Under the pieces are notes generated by a model, which saw only the letters and a list, made by a program, of their open reading frames with translations, was not told where the DNA came from and did not search any database. A program made the position numbers and the translations under genes. Shown in pieces: positions 1-7,447 of a DNA stretch of 64,000 bases. Positions within the stretch are counted from its first letter, which is position 1. The number at the start of each line of letters is the position of its first letter. The stretch is from Chloroflexota bacterium (lineage in GTDB: Bacteria > Chloroflexota > Dehalococcoidia > JACQUA01): contig JACQUA010000334.1 in assembly GCA_016210565.1 (NCBI GenBank), positions 1 to 64,000 of the forward strand, in the 5' to 3' direction.

Positions 1-299
1 AAGCGCGCGCAGTCCCGATAGAATCGGGATAGTCGAAGAATCCTTCGGCTGCTCAGGACAAGTTCTTTCGGGGTGGCGCGCGATGCGAAAGACCCTTCGA
101 CTGCTCCTTCGCTTCGCTCAGGACTCCGGCTCAGGGTGACAATTTCAGAGCAAGATTCGAGATTCAAGATTCCCCACCCCACCTCCCGACCACCGACCCC
201 CGACTGCCGACTGACAGGGCACGCGGCAGCGTGCCGCTACCGACTATCGACTAACGACCGCTTGACTGCTCAGACTGCCGACTATCGACTATCGACTGG
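1..299. repeat. Intergenic stretch made of small dispersed repeats
   Basis: I see no gene here. The stretch starts with a short inverted repeat (CCCGATAGAATCGGGA, about 14-29). It continues with fragments of the repeat related to GTCATTCTGAGCGAAGCGAA in both orientations (about 30-145), then a low-complexity part built on GATTCAAGATTCCCCACCC and CCGACTGCCGACTATCGACT units (about 150-299). A close copy of the GATTCAAGATTCC part recurs at 33547-33575. The short reading frame at 73-303 translates repeat sequence and is not supported as a gene. Confidence 0.6.
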
Positions 300-770
300 T
301 TAATCGAGTGTGCCGATCTGCATCGGCGGTCTGGGCAGGATGGCCATTTCTATTCCAGCTTCCCTGAACAGGTCCTGGAACGAGATGTCATTGTATTTGC
401 CAAAACTGACGAACCGCTTGATCCTGGCGTTGACCAGCATCTTGGCGCACAGATTGCACGGCGTGTGCGTGCAGTAGATAGTGGCGCCTTCGAGATTCAC
501 CCCGTGCAGGGCGGCCTGGATGATCACGTTCTGCTCGGCATGGATGGCGCGGCAGATTTCGTGCCGGGTGCCTGAGGGTATCCCCAGCTCCTCCCGCAGG
601 CAGCCCAGCTCCAGGCAGTCCTTCAGTCCCGCCGGGGCGCCGTTGTAGCCGGTGGTCAGGATGTGCTTGTCCCGCACCGCCAGCGCCCCCACGTTGTGCC
701 GCCGGCAGGTGGACCGCTCGGCCACCACGCAGGCTATCTTCAGGAAGTACTCATCGAGTCCGGGTCTCAC
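300..770 (-). CDS. dCMP deaminase / ComEB-like cytidine-deoxycytidylate deaminase
   Basis: A 156-residue zinc-dependent deaminase of the deoxycytidylate deaminase family, predicted to convert dCMP to dUMP in the cytoplasm for dTTP synthesis. The catalytic zinc motif is complete: HAE at residues 77-79, where Glu is the proton shuttle, and PCNLC with Cys105 and Cys108. The insertion between the first strand and HAE (Cys52, Cys57, His70, Cys73) resembles the structural zinc site of phage T4 and ComEB-type enzymes. Length is normal for the family. It is transcribed away from the left edge; a P-loop kinase gene lies upstream on the same strand at 1472-906, so the two may be co-transcribed. Family assignment is strong; true dCMP specificity is inferred. 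Confidence 0.88.
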   Translation of the reverse strand: MRPGLDEYFLKIACVVAERSTCRRHNVGALAVRDKHILTTGYNGAPAGLKDCLELGCLREELGIPSGTRHEICRAIHAEQNVIIQAALHGVNLEGATIYCTHTPCNLCAKMLVNARIKRFVSFGKYNDISFQDLFREAGIEMAILPRPPMQIGTLD

Positions 771-806
771 GCCGCCCCCTCAGGGGGTTTGAACGTACGC
801 CCCGGT

Positions 807-832
807 ACCACAGGCCGCCGTGCCTGTGAGAG
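807..832. repeat. Copy of a palindromic dispersed repeat
   Basis: Matches the window-wide motif CACAGGCCACCGTGCCTGTG with one or two changes. The unit is itself an inverted repeat (CACAGGC / GCCTGTG) and usually follows GGTAC. It lies between the deaminase and the kinase gene. Confidence 0.65.
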
Positions 833-905
833 CCGGAATTCTGCCAGGCCCGAAAAGTGCGTACCACCGGGCGAACCGGAACCCGGAATAACCAATCCTT
901 TGTGT

Positions 906-1472
906 TCATTCGTGTTCATTCGTGGTTCCGTCTTTGAGTCGAGCTATCAACTGCCTCGTTTGGGTCTGCAGGTCACCCAGGCTCGACTCGTTGATGATAG
1001 TAAAATCGGCCATGGCAATAGGTCCGCCCTTTTTCAGATTCTCGATCTCGGTGATGTCGCGCTGCCTGGCTTCGTCTGCGGCCAGCGGCCGGACCGCCCG
1101 GGAGGCCAGTCTCCGGTACCTGGTGGCCGGCGAGGCGTATACCGCCAGCACCTTGAAGGCCGGGTAGCGTTCCCCCAGAAAACGGTACTCCTCCCATGAA
1201 TACAGACCGTCGATGATGACGCCGGCTGTTTCCAGCGCCCGGTCTATCCGGGACAGGTTCAGAACGGCATAGGCCGCCATCCCATGTTCTTTCCGCAGCA
1301 GTTCCCGGACGCGCCGTTCGTTCTCCTCGTTGAGCGCCAGCCCCCGTCTTTTGACCTCTTCATCGGTAACGTCGCCGAATCTCACCCGGTGAAAACCGGC
1401 TTCCTCGAACAGGCGGGATACCTCGCTCTTGCCTGACCCCGCCATGCCGACAATGGCAATAACCTGATGCAT
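906..1472 (-). CDS. P-loop nucleotide kinase-like protein (UPF0200 / dephospho-CoA kinase-like)
   Basis: A 188-residue cytoplasmic P-loop NTPase. The Walker A loop is GMAGSGKS at residues 9-16, followed by GDVTDEEVKRRG, which resembles the GDVVREE segment of UPF0200 kinases. A later segment, DGLYSWEEYRFL, has the position expected of a substrate/Walker B strand, and RRLASRAVRPL looks like the basic lid. The overall plan is that of adenylate, dephospho-CoA and related small-molecule kinases; the substrate is unknown. The last residues (KDGTTNEHE) are encoded by a small GTTCATTCGT-type dispersed repeat, so the original C-terminus may have been altered. It is upstream of the deaminase gene on the same strand, which fits a nucleotide-metabolism role without proving it. 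Confidence 0.7.
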   Translation of the reverse strand: MHQVIAIVGMAGSGKSEVSRLFEEAGFHRVRFGDVTDEEVKRRGLALNEENERRVRELLRKEHGMAAYAVLNLSRIDRALETAGVIIDGLYSWEEYRFLGERYPAFKVLAVYASPATRYRRLASRAVRPLAADEARQRDITEIENLKKGGPIAMADFTIINESSLGDLQTQTRQLIARLKDGTTNEHE

Positions 1473-1520
1473 AGAGGCAATTATACATGGTCAGGGGCCC
1501 GGTTTGCACACCTGCTGCCA

Positions 1521-1590
1521 GTACGACAGGCCTCCGTGCCTGTCGCGTCGCCGTGCCTGTCGCGTCGCCGTGCCCGCTGCGCGTCGCCGT
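1521..1590. repeat. Partial copies of the GCCTCCGTGCCTGTC repeat
   Basis: Several tandem, degenerate copies of the half-unit GTGCCTGTCGCGTCGCC run through this stretch, next to a CCGTAGGGGCGGACCC repeat at about 1632-1660. The rest of 1473-1742 shows no gene. Confidence 0.55.
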
Positions 1591-1742
1591 GCCTATCGCC
1601 CCGCCGTCAAATCCAACTGACCAGTTCACCACCGTAGGGGCGGACCCGCCCCCACGCATCGGGACTCTCGGAGAGCCGAGCATGTTCGCCCGCCGGCTGG
1701 CCCGCATCGACCGATCCCCCTACAACAGGCTGCCCTGGCGGC

Positions 1743-1771
1743 TTGACAAACGAGGCAGCGGTTACTAGAAT
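1743..1771 (+). promoter_or_regulatory. Sigma-70-type promoter for the solute-binding protein gene
   Basis: TTGACA at 1743-1748 is separated by 17 bases from TAGAAT at 1766-1771, a near-consensus housekeeping promoter. The start point would be near 1778. The SBP gene begins at 1821 with a strong ribosome site, AGGAGG at 1810-1815. Confidence 0.7.
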
Positions 1772-1820
1772 TGCTACGGAATTCGCCGGTTAATAGTGTC
1801 GCCGCCGACAGGAGGTCAAA

Positions 1821-2969
1821 ATGAAGAAGACTGTGTTCGCGCTGGTTTTCATTGTATCGCTGTCTCTGATAGCCTCATGTGGCGCCCCCCCGCCGCCAAC
1901 GCCGGCGGCCGCGCCGGCCCCGGTGGGCCAGACCAAATCAGTATTTGAACAAAGATGGGATAAACTTGTCGCCGAGGCGAAAAAAGAAGGAAGAGTGGTC
2001 ATCTATATGAGCCCCGCCAATGCGGAAATCAGGCCCGCCCTCGCCGACGCTTTTAAGAAGAAGTATGACATAGACCTCGAATTCGTGGTTGGCAGGGGCG
2101 CCGAGCTGGTGCAAAAGATCCAGATGGAAAGGCGGGCGGGGCTTTACATGCCGGATTTGGGCATACTCGGGTCTTCATCATTTTTTGAGGGCGTCACACC
2201 TCTGAACCTCACTATTCCCCTGGAGCCGCTGATTTTCCACCCGGAAGTGCTTAACCCGGGCGCGTGGTTTGGCGGAAAACTCCCCTACGTAGACGATGAA
2301 AGGCACGGGTTCGCCCTGGCCCTGCTGGCGATGCCGTCCTACATATATAACACCGATATAGTGAATCCCCAGGAAGTCCAGTCGACGCCCGATCTCCTCA
2401 ACCCAAAATGGAAAGGGAGGATAGTTCTGGACGACCTGAGCCAGAGCGGCAACGGCAACGAATGGTATACGTTCCAGCTAAACCACCTGATGGGCGTTGA
2501 TCGCGGCAGGGAGTTCATGAGAAATCTGGCAAACAACATAGGCATCTTCACCAGGGACCACCGCCAGCACGCGGAATGGGTGGCGCGAGGGAAATACGCT
2601 ATCGGCATTGGAGTTAGCCCTGCGGTACCGCCGGAATTCGAGAAATCCGGAGCGCCCATCAAGTTTATGGATTTGAAAGAACCGCGGCCGCTGGCTACCG
2701 GCTGGGGCCTGATCAACGGATTCAAGGATGCGCCGCATCCCAGCGCCTCGCAGTTGTTTCTTAACTGGCTGCTGACCAGGGAAGGCGCAGATGTTTTTGT
2801 AAAGGGAAGCAATTATCCATCGCCCCGGCTGGATGCTGACACTCAATCTATCATGCCGATATTGAGAGCCCGCCCCGGCGACGTATTCACCTCTACCAGG
2901 GAGTATAACGCCGTAAAGCAAGCCGCCATGAAGATAGGGGCGGAGGACTTCAAAGTTGTTTTCAAATAA
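1821..2969 (+). CDS. Lipoprotein extracellular solute-binding protein (SBP 1)
   Basis: A 382-residue periplasmic-binding-protein-like lipoprotein of the AfuA/FutA (COG1840-like) type. The signal peptide ends in the lipobox LIASC with the modified Cys at residue 20, then a Pro/Ala-rich linker. The shared block LLNPKWKGRIVLDD, the segment WVARGKYAIGIG and the C-terminal NWLLTREGA are the same landmarks seen in the nine other SBPs of this window. In this copy the usual DPTxxGSG is replaced by DDLSQSGNG, so the ligand may differ. The start is fixed by AGGAGG six bases upstream. No ABC permease or ATPase is adjacent, so the ligand and transport partner are unknown. The family name suggests iron, but that cannot be read from the sequence. 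Confidence 0.85.
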   Translation: MKKTVFALVFIVSLSLIASCGAPPPPTPAAAPAPVGQTKSVFEQRWDKLVAEAKKEGRVVIYMSPANAEIRPALADAFKKKYDIDLEFVVGRGAELVQKIQMERRAGLYMPDLGILGSSSFFEGVTPLNLTIPLEPLIFHPEVLNPGAWFGGKLPYVDDERHGFALALLAMPSYIYNTDIVNPQEVQSTPDLLNPKWKGRIVLDDLSQSGNGNEWYTFQLNHLMGVDRGREFMRNLANNIGIFTRDHRQHAEWVARGKYAIGIGVSPAVPPEFEKSGAPIKFMDLKEPRPLATGWGLINGFKDAPHPSASQLFLNWLLTREGADVFVKGSNYPSPRLDADTQSIMPILRARPGDVFTSTREYNAVKQAAMKIGAEDFKVVFK

Positions 2970-3033
2970 GACCTGAAATACAGGTGATTTCACTCAGAGT
3001 GACAAAACCGCCGCTAGAGAAGGCTACAGAAAA

Positions 3034-3363
3034 ATGGGAAGCGATACAGCGAATAACACTGGCATCACCACCACCCTCGCGCCTCTGACGGTATTCATCG
3101 TCAAGGACGATGGCAAATACATGGCCAAATGCCCGGAGCTGGACCTCGTGACCGAGATGGACACCAAAGAACAGGCTCTCGAAGCCATGGTCGAGATGAT
3201 CAGGGAATACGCCCAGGACTATGCGGCGCGTGAGGAGACTTACGCCGGAAGTCCGAACCGGGCGCACCATAAGCCCTACGTTTCCAGGATCATATCCTGC
3301 AAAGAAGACTGGGAACTCATGGAGCTCATAGGCGTCCGCTATGGCCACCTACAGCTACGATGA
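3034..3363 (+). CDS. hicB: HicB-type antitoxin
   Basis: A 109-residue protein with the HicB fold signature near residues 17-66: an N-terminal strand TVFIVKDDGKYMAKCPELDLVTEMDT followed by KEQALEAMVEMIREYAQDY, the helix typical of the partial RNase H-like domain. HicB neutralises the HicA mRNA interferase and usually represses its own operon. The gene overlaps the downstream hicA start by 23 bases, so the two are translationally coupled. An imperfect palindrome ACCTG-N5-CAGGT (2971-2985) upstream could be an operator, but it is short. The antitoxin-first order is the less usual arrangement. No separate DNA-binding domain is evident; the C-terminal 40 residues are unassigned. Confidence 0.75.
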   Translation: MGSDTANNTGITTTLAPLTVFIVKDDGKYMAKCPELDLVTEMDTKEQALEAMVEMIREYAQDYAAREETYAGSPNRAHHKPYVSRIISCKEDWELMELIGVRYGHLQLR

Positions 3364-3571
3364 CATGCGCCGTGCGCTTCGCGAACTCGGTTTTGCACTG
3401 GTCAGATCGAGTAAGCACGAGACCTGGGAAAGAATCCTGGAAGACAGCACTATCCTTCAAGTGAGGCTCAGCCACAAGGGCAAAAGAGATATCCCCAGGG
3501 GGACCTTCCACGAGATGCTCCGCCAGGCAGGTATTGATGAAGAAACCTTCAAGAGGACGCTTGGCCGGTGA
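3341..3571 (+). CDS. hicA: HicA-type toxin (mRNA interferase)
   Basis: A 76-residue double-stranded-RNA-binding-domain-like toxin of the HicA family, expected to cleave mRNA. The pattern RRALRELGFALVRSSKHETW places the catalytic His at residue 26, in SKH where most HicA proteins have GSH. The second half, IPRGTFHEMLRQAGI, matches the usual P-x-GTLxxILKQAGI end of the family. It overlaps hicB by 23 bases and forms a complete module with it. The Gly-to-Ser change before the active His is mild and probably tolerated. The family call is good; activity is inferred. Confidence 0.75.
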   Translation: MATYSYDDMRRALRELGFALVRSSKHETWERILEDSTILQVRLSHKGKRDIPRGTFHEMLRQAGIDEETFKRTLGR

Positions 3572-3629
3572 CCCGGGTCAACACGGGTTGCGATCCCTCA
3601 GAAGATAGGCCATCGTGGCCAGCCGAACC

Positions 3630-3740
3630 GTAGGGGCAGACCCAAGTATCTGCCCGCCGGCGGCCGAACACCGGTTCGCCCCCACGGTGGTCGCACAGCG
3701 CTCGTTCATTTTCACGGTCATTGTCCCGACTCGTCGGGAT
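3630..3740. repeat. Dispersed repeats between hicA and the zinc-ribbon TPR gene
   Basis: Contains a CCGTAGGGGCAGACCC unit (about 3630-3645) with a partial inverted partner (TCTGCCCGCC), and the perfect hairpin TCCCGAC-TC-GTCGGGA at 3724-3739. Related hairpins occur at 14-29, 42377-42395, 46162-46180 and 56548-56564. The hairpin ends a few bases before the next gene. Confidence 0.6.
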
Positions 3741-3751
3741 AGGTGATTGTT

Positions 3752-4819
3752 ATGAAGAAATGCCGAATTTGCAATACCCGAGTCAATGAGACAGGTAAGT
3801 TCTGTAACTCGTGCGGGGCTCGCCAAACCGTACGTAGCGAGAATTATGTGCCGCCAAAGCGCACACTCCTGACCGGCGTCGCAGATTGGGTTCGTGGTCT
3901 TATGCGAGACGATCTGGACAATCGCTTCGATGAGGCTTGTGACCGGGCCAAGTTTAGCTTCGATGCCGCAGTTGAGGAAGTCGAACGTGTCGCACGAAGC
4001 GAGCCAAATATTAGGCCAAGGTTTCGGGGTATCCTTTCAATATTCTATCTCGGAGCAGCGAATGAAAGGATTGGCCTCCACAGCTTCGGAGGACCGCTCA
4101 ATAAGCTCAGGTGCAAATCCGACTTTTACGGATTTCACGAAAATCCAAAAGCCACAGAAATACTTGCGCTTATCCCATCGGATGGGTCGGATGAATCTAC
4201 TGATATTCAGTGCAATGGGGAACTAGACGACTTGCTCGATGGTGCGTTGAAGTTGTACGTTAAGAGTATTGAGCTGACACCTGAGAACCCTGACTCACAC
4301 AAGTCCCGCGCTCGTGCGTTCCAGAGTCTGGCCGATGGCTTGTTAATGAGCTACGGCATCTTCCCCGACTACGAATCTCCACACGCAAGAGTTCGGGGAG
4401 ACGAAACCTTCAAACACGGCGGCGTAAACCTGGGCGCGAATATCTTGCCTGATGCGCCCAAACCCGACGACCTGGCAGTAAAAGTGAAGTGCCTATATGG
4501 TTACGCCGAATCTGACTACGCCACTGCTTTGAAACTGGACGGAACGGACGCCGAAACGTATCTGAACATCTCTCACGTTCAGCGACAGCAAGGCAAGGTC
4601 CGCCAAGCAAATAGCCACCGGAATAAAGCCCTCCAGCTATTGAATAAGGCACTAAGAGCAGACAACTCCGACTCGGAAAGTTATCTCAAGAGAGCCGATA
4701 TCTTCGAGGAAAGTGGTAACGTTGCGCTTGCAAAAGCAGATATTGAGAGGGTCCTCACACTGTCTATTTCAGACACCCAGATCGCGGATCTGAAAAAGAG
4801 AATTGAACGTCTGAGGTAG
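3752..4819 (+). CDS. Zinc-ribbon and tetratricopeptide-repeat protein
   Basis: A 355-residue protein with an N-terminal zinc ribbon (Cys4, Cys7, Cys18, Cys21, the last pair in FCNSCGARQ) of the double-Cys2 type common in prokaryotic regulatory and scaffold proteins. The C-terminal half carries tetratricopeptide-like helices, seen in segments such as LDGTDAETYLNISHVQRQQGKV and DNSDSESYLKRADIFEESGN. The central region (about 40-150) is unassigned. I prefer ATG 3752 with AGGTGA at 3741-3746 over the in-frame GTG at 3743, which would leave no room for a ribosome site after the hairpin. Base composition is visibly lower in GC than the neighbouring cobalamin genes. TPRs suggest protein-protein contacts; the function is unknown. 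Confidence 0.7.
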   Translation: MKKCRICNTRVNETGKFCNSCGARQTVRSENYVPPKRTLLTGVADWVRGLMRDDLDNRFDEACDRAKFSFDAAVEEVERVARSEPNIRPRFRGILSIFYLGAANERIGLHSFGGPLNKLRCKSDFYGFHENPKATEILALIPSDGSDESTDIQCNGELDDLLDGALKLYVKSIELTPENPDSHKSRARAFQSLADGLLMSYGIFPDYESPHARVRGDETFKHGGVNLGANILPDAPKPDDLAVKVKCLYGYAESDYATALKLDGTDAETYLNISHVQRQQGKVRQANSHRNKALQLLNKALRADNSDSESYLKRADIFEESGNVALAKADIERVLTLSISDTQIADLKKRIERLR

Positions 4820-4945
4820 GGCCGTGGGAGCGCCGCCGTCGATACCGCAGGTCAGCGTCATTTGGCAGGTGTGTTCCAGCACGTCGGTGCTGCTGGGCGA
4901 CGAGCAATAATCACGCCTGACGGACGAACAGGCACGAAAGTGCCA

Positions 4946-4975
4946 TTGACAAAAAGGCGGTAAATGTCTTAATAT
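4946..4975 (+). promoter_or_regulatory. Promoter of the cobalamin operon
   Basis: Perfect TTGACA at 4946-4951, an 18-base spacer and TAATAT at 4970-4975. Transcription would start near 4982, just before the riboswitch aptamer. It is the only good promoter between the TPR gene and cbiX. Confidence 0.7.
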
Positions 4976-4989
4976 AGGCTGCCCCTTGA

Positions 4990-5155
<166 letters not shown>

Positions 5156-5170
5156 AGAATACGTTTTCTA

Positions 5171-5207
5171 AGCCCCTGCCGGTTCTATGAGGCAGGGGCT
5201 TTTTGTT
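5171..5207 (+). terminator. Intrinsic terminator of the cobalamin riboswitch
   Basis: A perfect 10-base stem, AGCCCCTGCC (5171-5180) and GGCAGGGGCT (5191-5200), with a 10-base loop and the T-rich tail TTTTGTTT. Its position just after the aptamer makes it the expression platform for transcription attenuation. Confidence 0.88.
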
Positions 5208-5215
5208 TGTACAGA

Positions 5216-5310
5216 CCCGAATCACACATGCGTTATCTGAATGCTTCACTTACCCCGCCCGCGCAGGCTGAAGACCTGCGGCTACGCCCCGCCGGGCAGA
5301 TGCATAATCC
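5216..5310 (+). repeat. Dispersed repeat in the cbiX leader
   Basis: About 95 bases built from CACATGCGTTATCTGA, CGCAGGCTGAAGACCTGCGG and GATGCATAATCCGG. Copies of the same arrangement lie at 44099-44176 and 46074-46208, and a partial copy at 25511-25552. It separates the terminator from the cbiX start, so it sits in the leader of the read-through transcript. Confidence 0.65.
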
Positions 5311-5313
5311 GGA

Positions 5314-6411
5314 ATGAGAGACATCATGAGTCTACCGGGAATCATCCTTCTGGCGCACGGAAGCCGGGGCGAACAAATCGAGGGCGCCCGTTTGAAAGAG
5401 ATAACGGCCCTCCTGCAGGCCGGCCTGGGCAACAGCAGCTTCGTGCAACCGGCCTTTCTCCAGTTCAACCAGCCCGACCTGGAGGCGGCCGTCGCCTCCC
5501 TGTTCCACCGCGGAATCAAAGACGTCATCGTCCTGCCCTATTTCCTTTTTGAAGGCGCGCATTTCAACCGTCACATCCCGGACGAGCTCCGGCGACTGTC
5601 GGAGAACTACCCCGGCATAAACATCAGAATGGCCAAAAGCCTCGGCATCGATTCTCGCATTGTCGATGTTCTGCAAGACCGCCTGGAGGAAATCACCGGG
5701 GGATGCGTAGCCCATGACCCCGGTCCAGCCGGGGGCCTTGCGGGAGGGGAGGCAGACCCCCGGCAACCGGTTAGCATCGAAAAACAAAGTTTCGCCCTCA
5801 TCAGCCAACTGTATCCCGGGATCGACTCCCCAGCCGAAGGGCCGGTCAGGAAGAGGGTCCTGCACGCCACCGCCAATCCGGAGATTTCATCGGCGCTGGA
5901 ATTCCATCCGCGCGCCATGGAATCGGGTCTGGCCGCACTGAGAGCCGGTAAGCCCATCATCGCCGACGTGCGCATGGTGGCCGTGGGGATCAACCGGAAA
6001 CTGGCTTCGGACCTCGGCTGCAACATCTTCTGCGCCATAGAGCAGTCGCCCGCTGGCGGGCCCACAGAGAACGCCGGGGTTACCAGGACGGCTACCGGGA
6101 TCAGGCGGCTAGCCCCGCAACTGGCCCGGGGAGTGGCGGTCATAGGCAACGCCCCCACCGCCCTGCTGGCAGTCCTCGACCTTCTCGACCAAGGCGCGCC
6201 GCCGCCGGCCCTCATCGTTGGTGTGCCGGTGGGGTTCATCAAGGCGGCGGAATCCAAGGAACGCCTCGCCGGAACAAACGTCCCGTACATAACGCTGCCC
6301 GGTCGACTGGGCGGCAGCCCCATCGCCGTGGCCTGCATCAACGCCCTGCTCCACCTGGCTGCCGCTCCTTCGGGAGGCGTCCCGGATGCATCTGTCTGTG
6401 GGCACAAGTGA
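5314..6411 (+). CDS. cbiX-cbiC: CbiX-CbiC fusion: sirohydrochlorin cobaltochelatase and cobalt-precorrin-8 methylmutase
   Basis: A 365-residue two-domain enzyme. Residues about 8-130 are a small CbiX chelatase, which inserts Co2+ into sirohydrochlorin. The metal-binding His is in LLAHGSRGEQ (residue 15) and a second set is in EGAHFNRHIPDEL. Residues about 155-355 are CbiC, which moves the C11 methyl to C12 in cobalt-precorrin-8 to give cobyrinate; the catalytic His segment is RVLHATANPE, followed by GKPIIADVRMVAVGI. Fusion joins the first committed and a late step of the ring pathway. ATG 5326 is an alternative start. It is the first gene after the riboswitch and was cloned by nature into one frame without a stop or frameshift. 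Both domain calls are secure. Confidence 0.9.
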   Translation: MRDIMSLPGIILLAHGSRGEQIEGARLKEITALLQAGLGNSSFVQPAFLQFNQPDLEAAVASLFHRGIKDVIVLPYFLFEGAHFNRHIPDELRRLSENYPGINIRMAKSLGIDSRIVDVLQDRLEEITGGCVAHDPGPAGGLAGGEADPRQPVSIEKQSFALISQLYPGIDSPAEGPVRKRVLHATANPEISSALEFHPRAMESGLAALRAGKPIIADVRMVAVGINRKLASDLGCNIFCAIEQSPAGGPTENAGVTRTATGIRRLAPQLARGVAVIGNAPTALLAVLDLLDQGAPPPALIVGVPVGFIKAAESKERLAGTNVPYITLPGRLGGSPIAVACINALLHLAAAPSGGVPDASVCGHK

Positions 6412-6463
6412 AGCCTGCCCGCCTTTCACGCATCAAACAGGTTAATTTAAAAGGAGGAAAAAC

Positions 6464-6655
6464 ATGGAAACTATCGGTACACTGCAACGGAGAATCCTCA
6501 CCAACTGGCACTGGCTGGCCATGTCGCTGGCCATCCTCAGCGGGCTTTATGCCATGTTCTTCGCGAGCGACCTCGGGATAAGGGTCATCCAGGAAAACTG
6601 GCTGCACGAATTCTTCCACGACGCCCGTCACGCCGCCGGTTTCCCTTGCCATTGA
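6464..6655 (+). CDS. cbtB: CbtB, small subunit of the CbtAB cobalt transporter
   Basis: A 63-residue single-span membrane protein. One hydrophobic segment at residues 17-33 is followed by the C-terminal signature FFHDARHAAGFPCH, whose His and Cys residues are the predicted metal-binding tail of the CbtB family. CbtB is predicted from genome context in many bacteria as a B12-regulated cobalt uptake component. The ribosome site is excellent (AAGGAGGAAAAAC before the ATG). It is 12 bases upstream of cbtA and inside the riboswitch-controlled operon, which supports a cobalt role. Confidence 0.88.
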   Translation: METIGTLQRRILTNWHWLAMSLAILSGLYAMFFASDLGIRVIQENWLHEFFHDARHAAGFPCH

Positions 6656-6667
6656 AAGGTCTGAACG

Positions 6668-7354
6668 ATGACCATCGGCCAAAATGTTAAGGCGGCCCTT
6701 CTGGCTGGTCTGGCAGGAGGCGCCGTGCTGGCGCTTTTCTCTCTGGTGTTTACCACGCCCTTGATCGACCAGGCCATCGAACTTGAGCAGGGGCAACCAG
6801 GCACCGTGGAAGAGGGTTTTTCCCGCGGGGTGATGAAGCTGGGCATGGTGCTCGGTTTCATCATCTACGGGGTCTTCCTGGGGATACTTTTCGGCTCCGT
6901 ATACGGCCTGTTCGACACCCTCCTCCCCGGACAAAGTGATAAGTCGAGAATAGCAGTCCTGGCAGCGGCCGCATACTGGGCCGTCTCCCTGTTCCCCTTT
7001 CTGAAATACCCGGCCAACCCGCCCGGCGTCGGCGGGCTGGAAACCATCCAGTTCCGGCAAACAACCTATCTGGTCCTCCTCGGTCTTTCCCTGGCCACCA
7101 CCGTCATGAGCCTGGCGCTTATGCGCAAATTGCGAGGCATCCGGCCTGGCTCCTGGATTGTCGGAGTAGGGTTTGCGGCGCTACTCGCTGCGCCGGTCTA
7201 CTTCTTCCTGCCCCCCCACCCCGCCCCGCCTGTTACCGTGCCGGTGTCCCTGTTGTGGGGCTTTCGCGCCCTTTCCATTGCCGGGCTGACATTGTTCTGG
7301 CTGGCGCTGGCCGTGGCATTCATGTTTCTCCGGCGGCGGTCCGCCGCAACTTGA
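6668..7354 (+). CDS. cbtA: CbtA, membrane subunit of the CbtAB cobalt transporter
   Basis: A 228-residue integral membrane protein with five or six hydrophobic segments (near 13-33, 63-85, 96-114, 137-155, 168-188 and 200-222). This is the expected plan for CbtA, predicted to move Co2+ with CbtB. Acidic and Gln-rich residues after the first segment (IELEQGQPGTVEEG) and the GGLETIQFRQ loop are typical of the family. It follows cbtB by 12 bases and precedes the CbiMQO importer genes. Transport of cobalt by CbtAB is a context-based family prediction and has less biochemical support than CbiMNQO. Confidence 0.85.
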   Translation: MTIGQNVKAALLAGLAGGAVLALFSLVFTTPLIDQAIELEQGQPGTVEEGFSRGVMKLGMVLGFIIYGVFLGILFGSVYGLFDTLLPGQSDKSRIAVLAAAAYWAVSLFPFLKYPANPPGVGGLETIQFRQTTYLVLLGLSLATTVMSLALMRKLRGIRPGSWIVGVGFAALLAAPVYFFLPPHPAPPVTVPVSLLWGFRALSIAGLTLFWLALAVAFMFLRRRSAAT

Positions 7355-7447
7355 CGATGGGCACATCCCCGCGACAAACCTGCGCCACAGGCGGCTCGAT
7401 CAACTCCCTGCTCCGCCTCGCCGCCGCTACCTCGGAAGGAGACTCAG

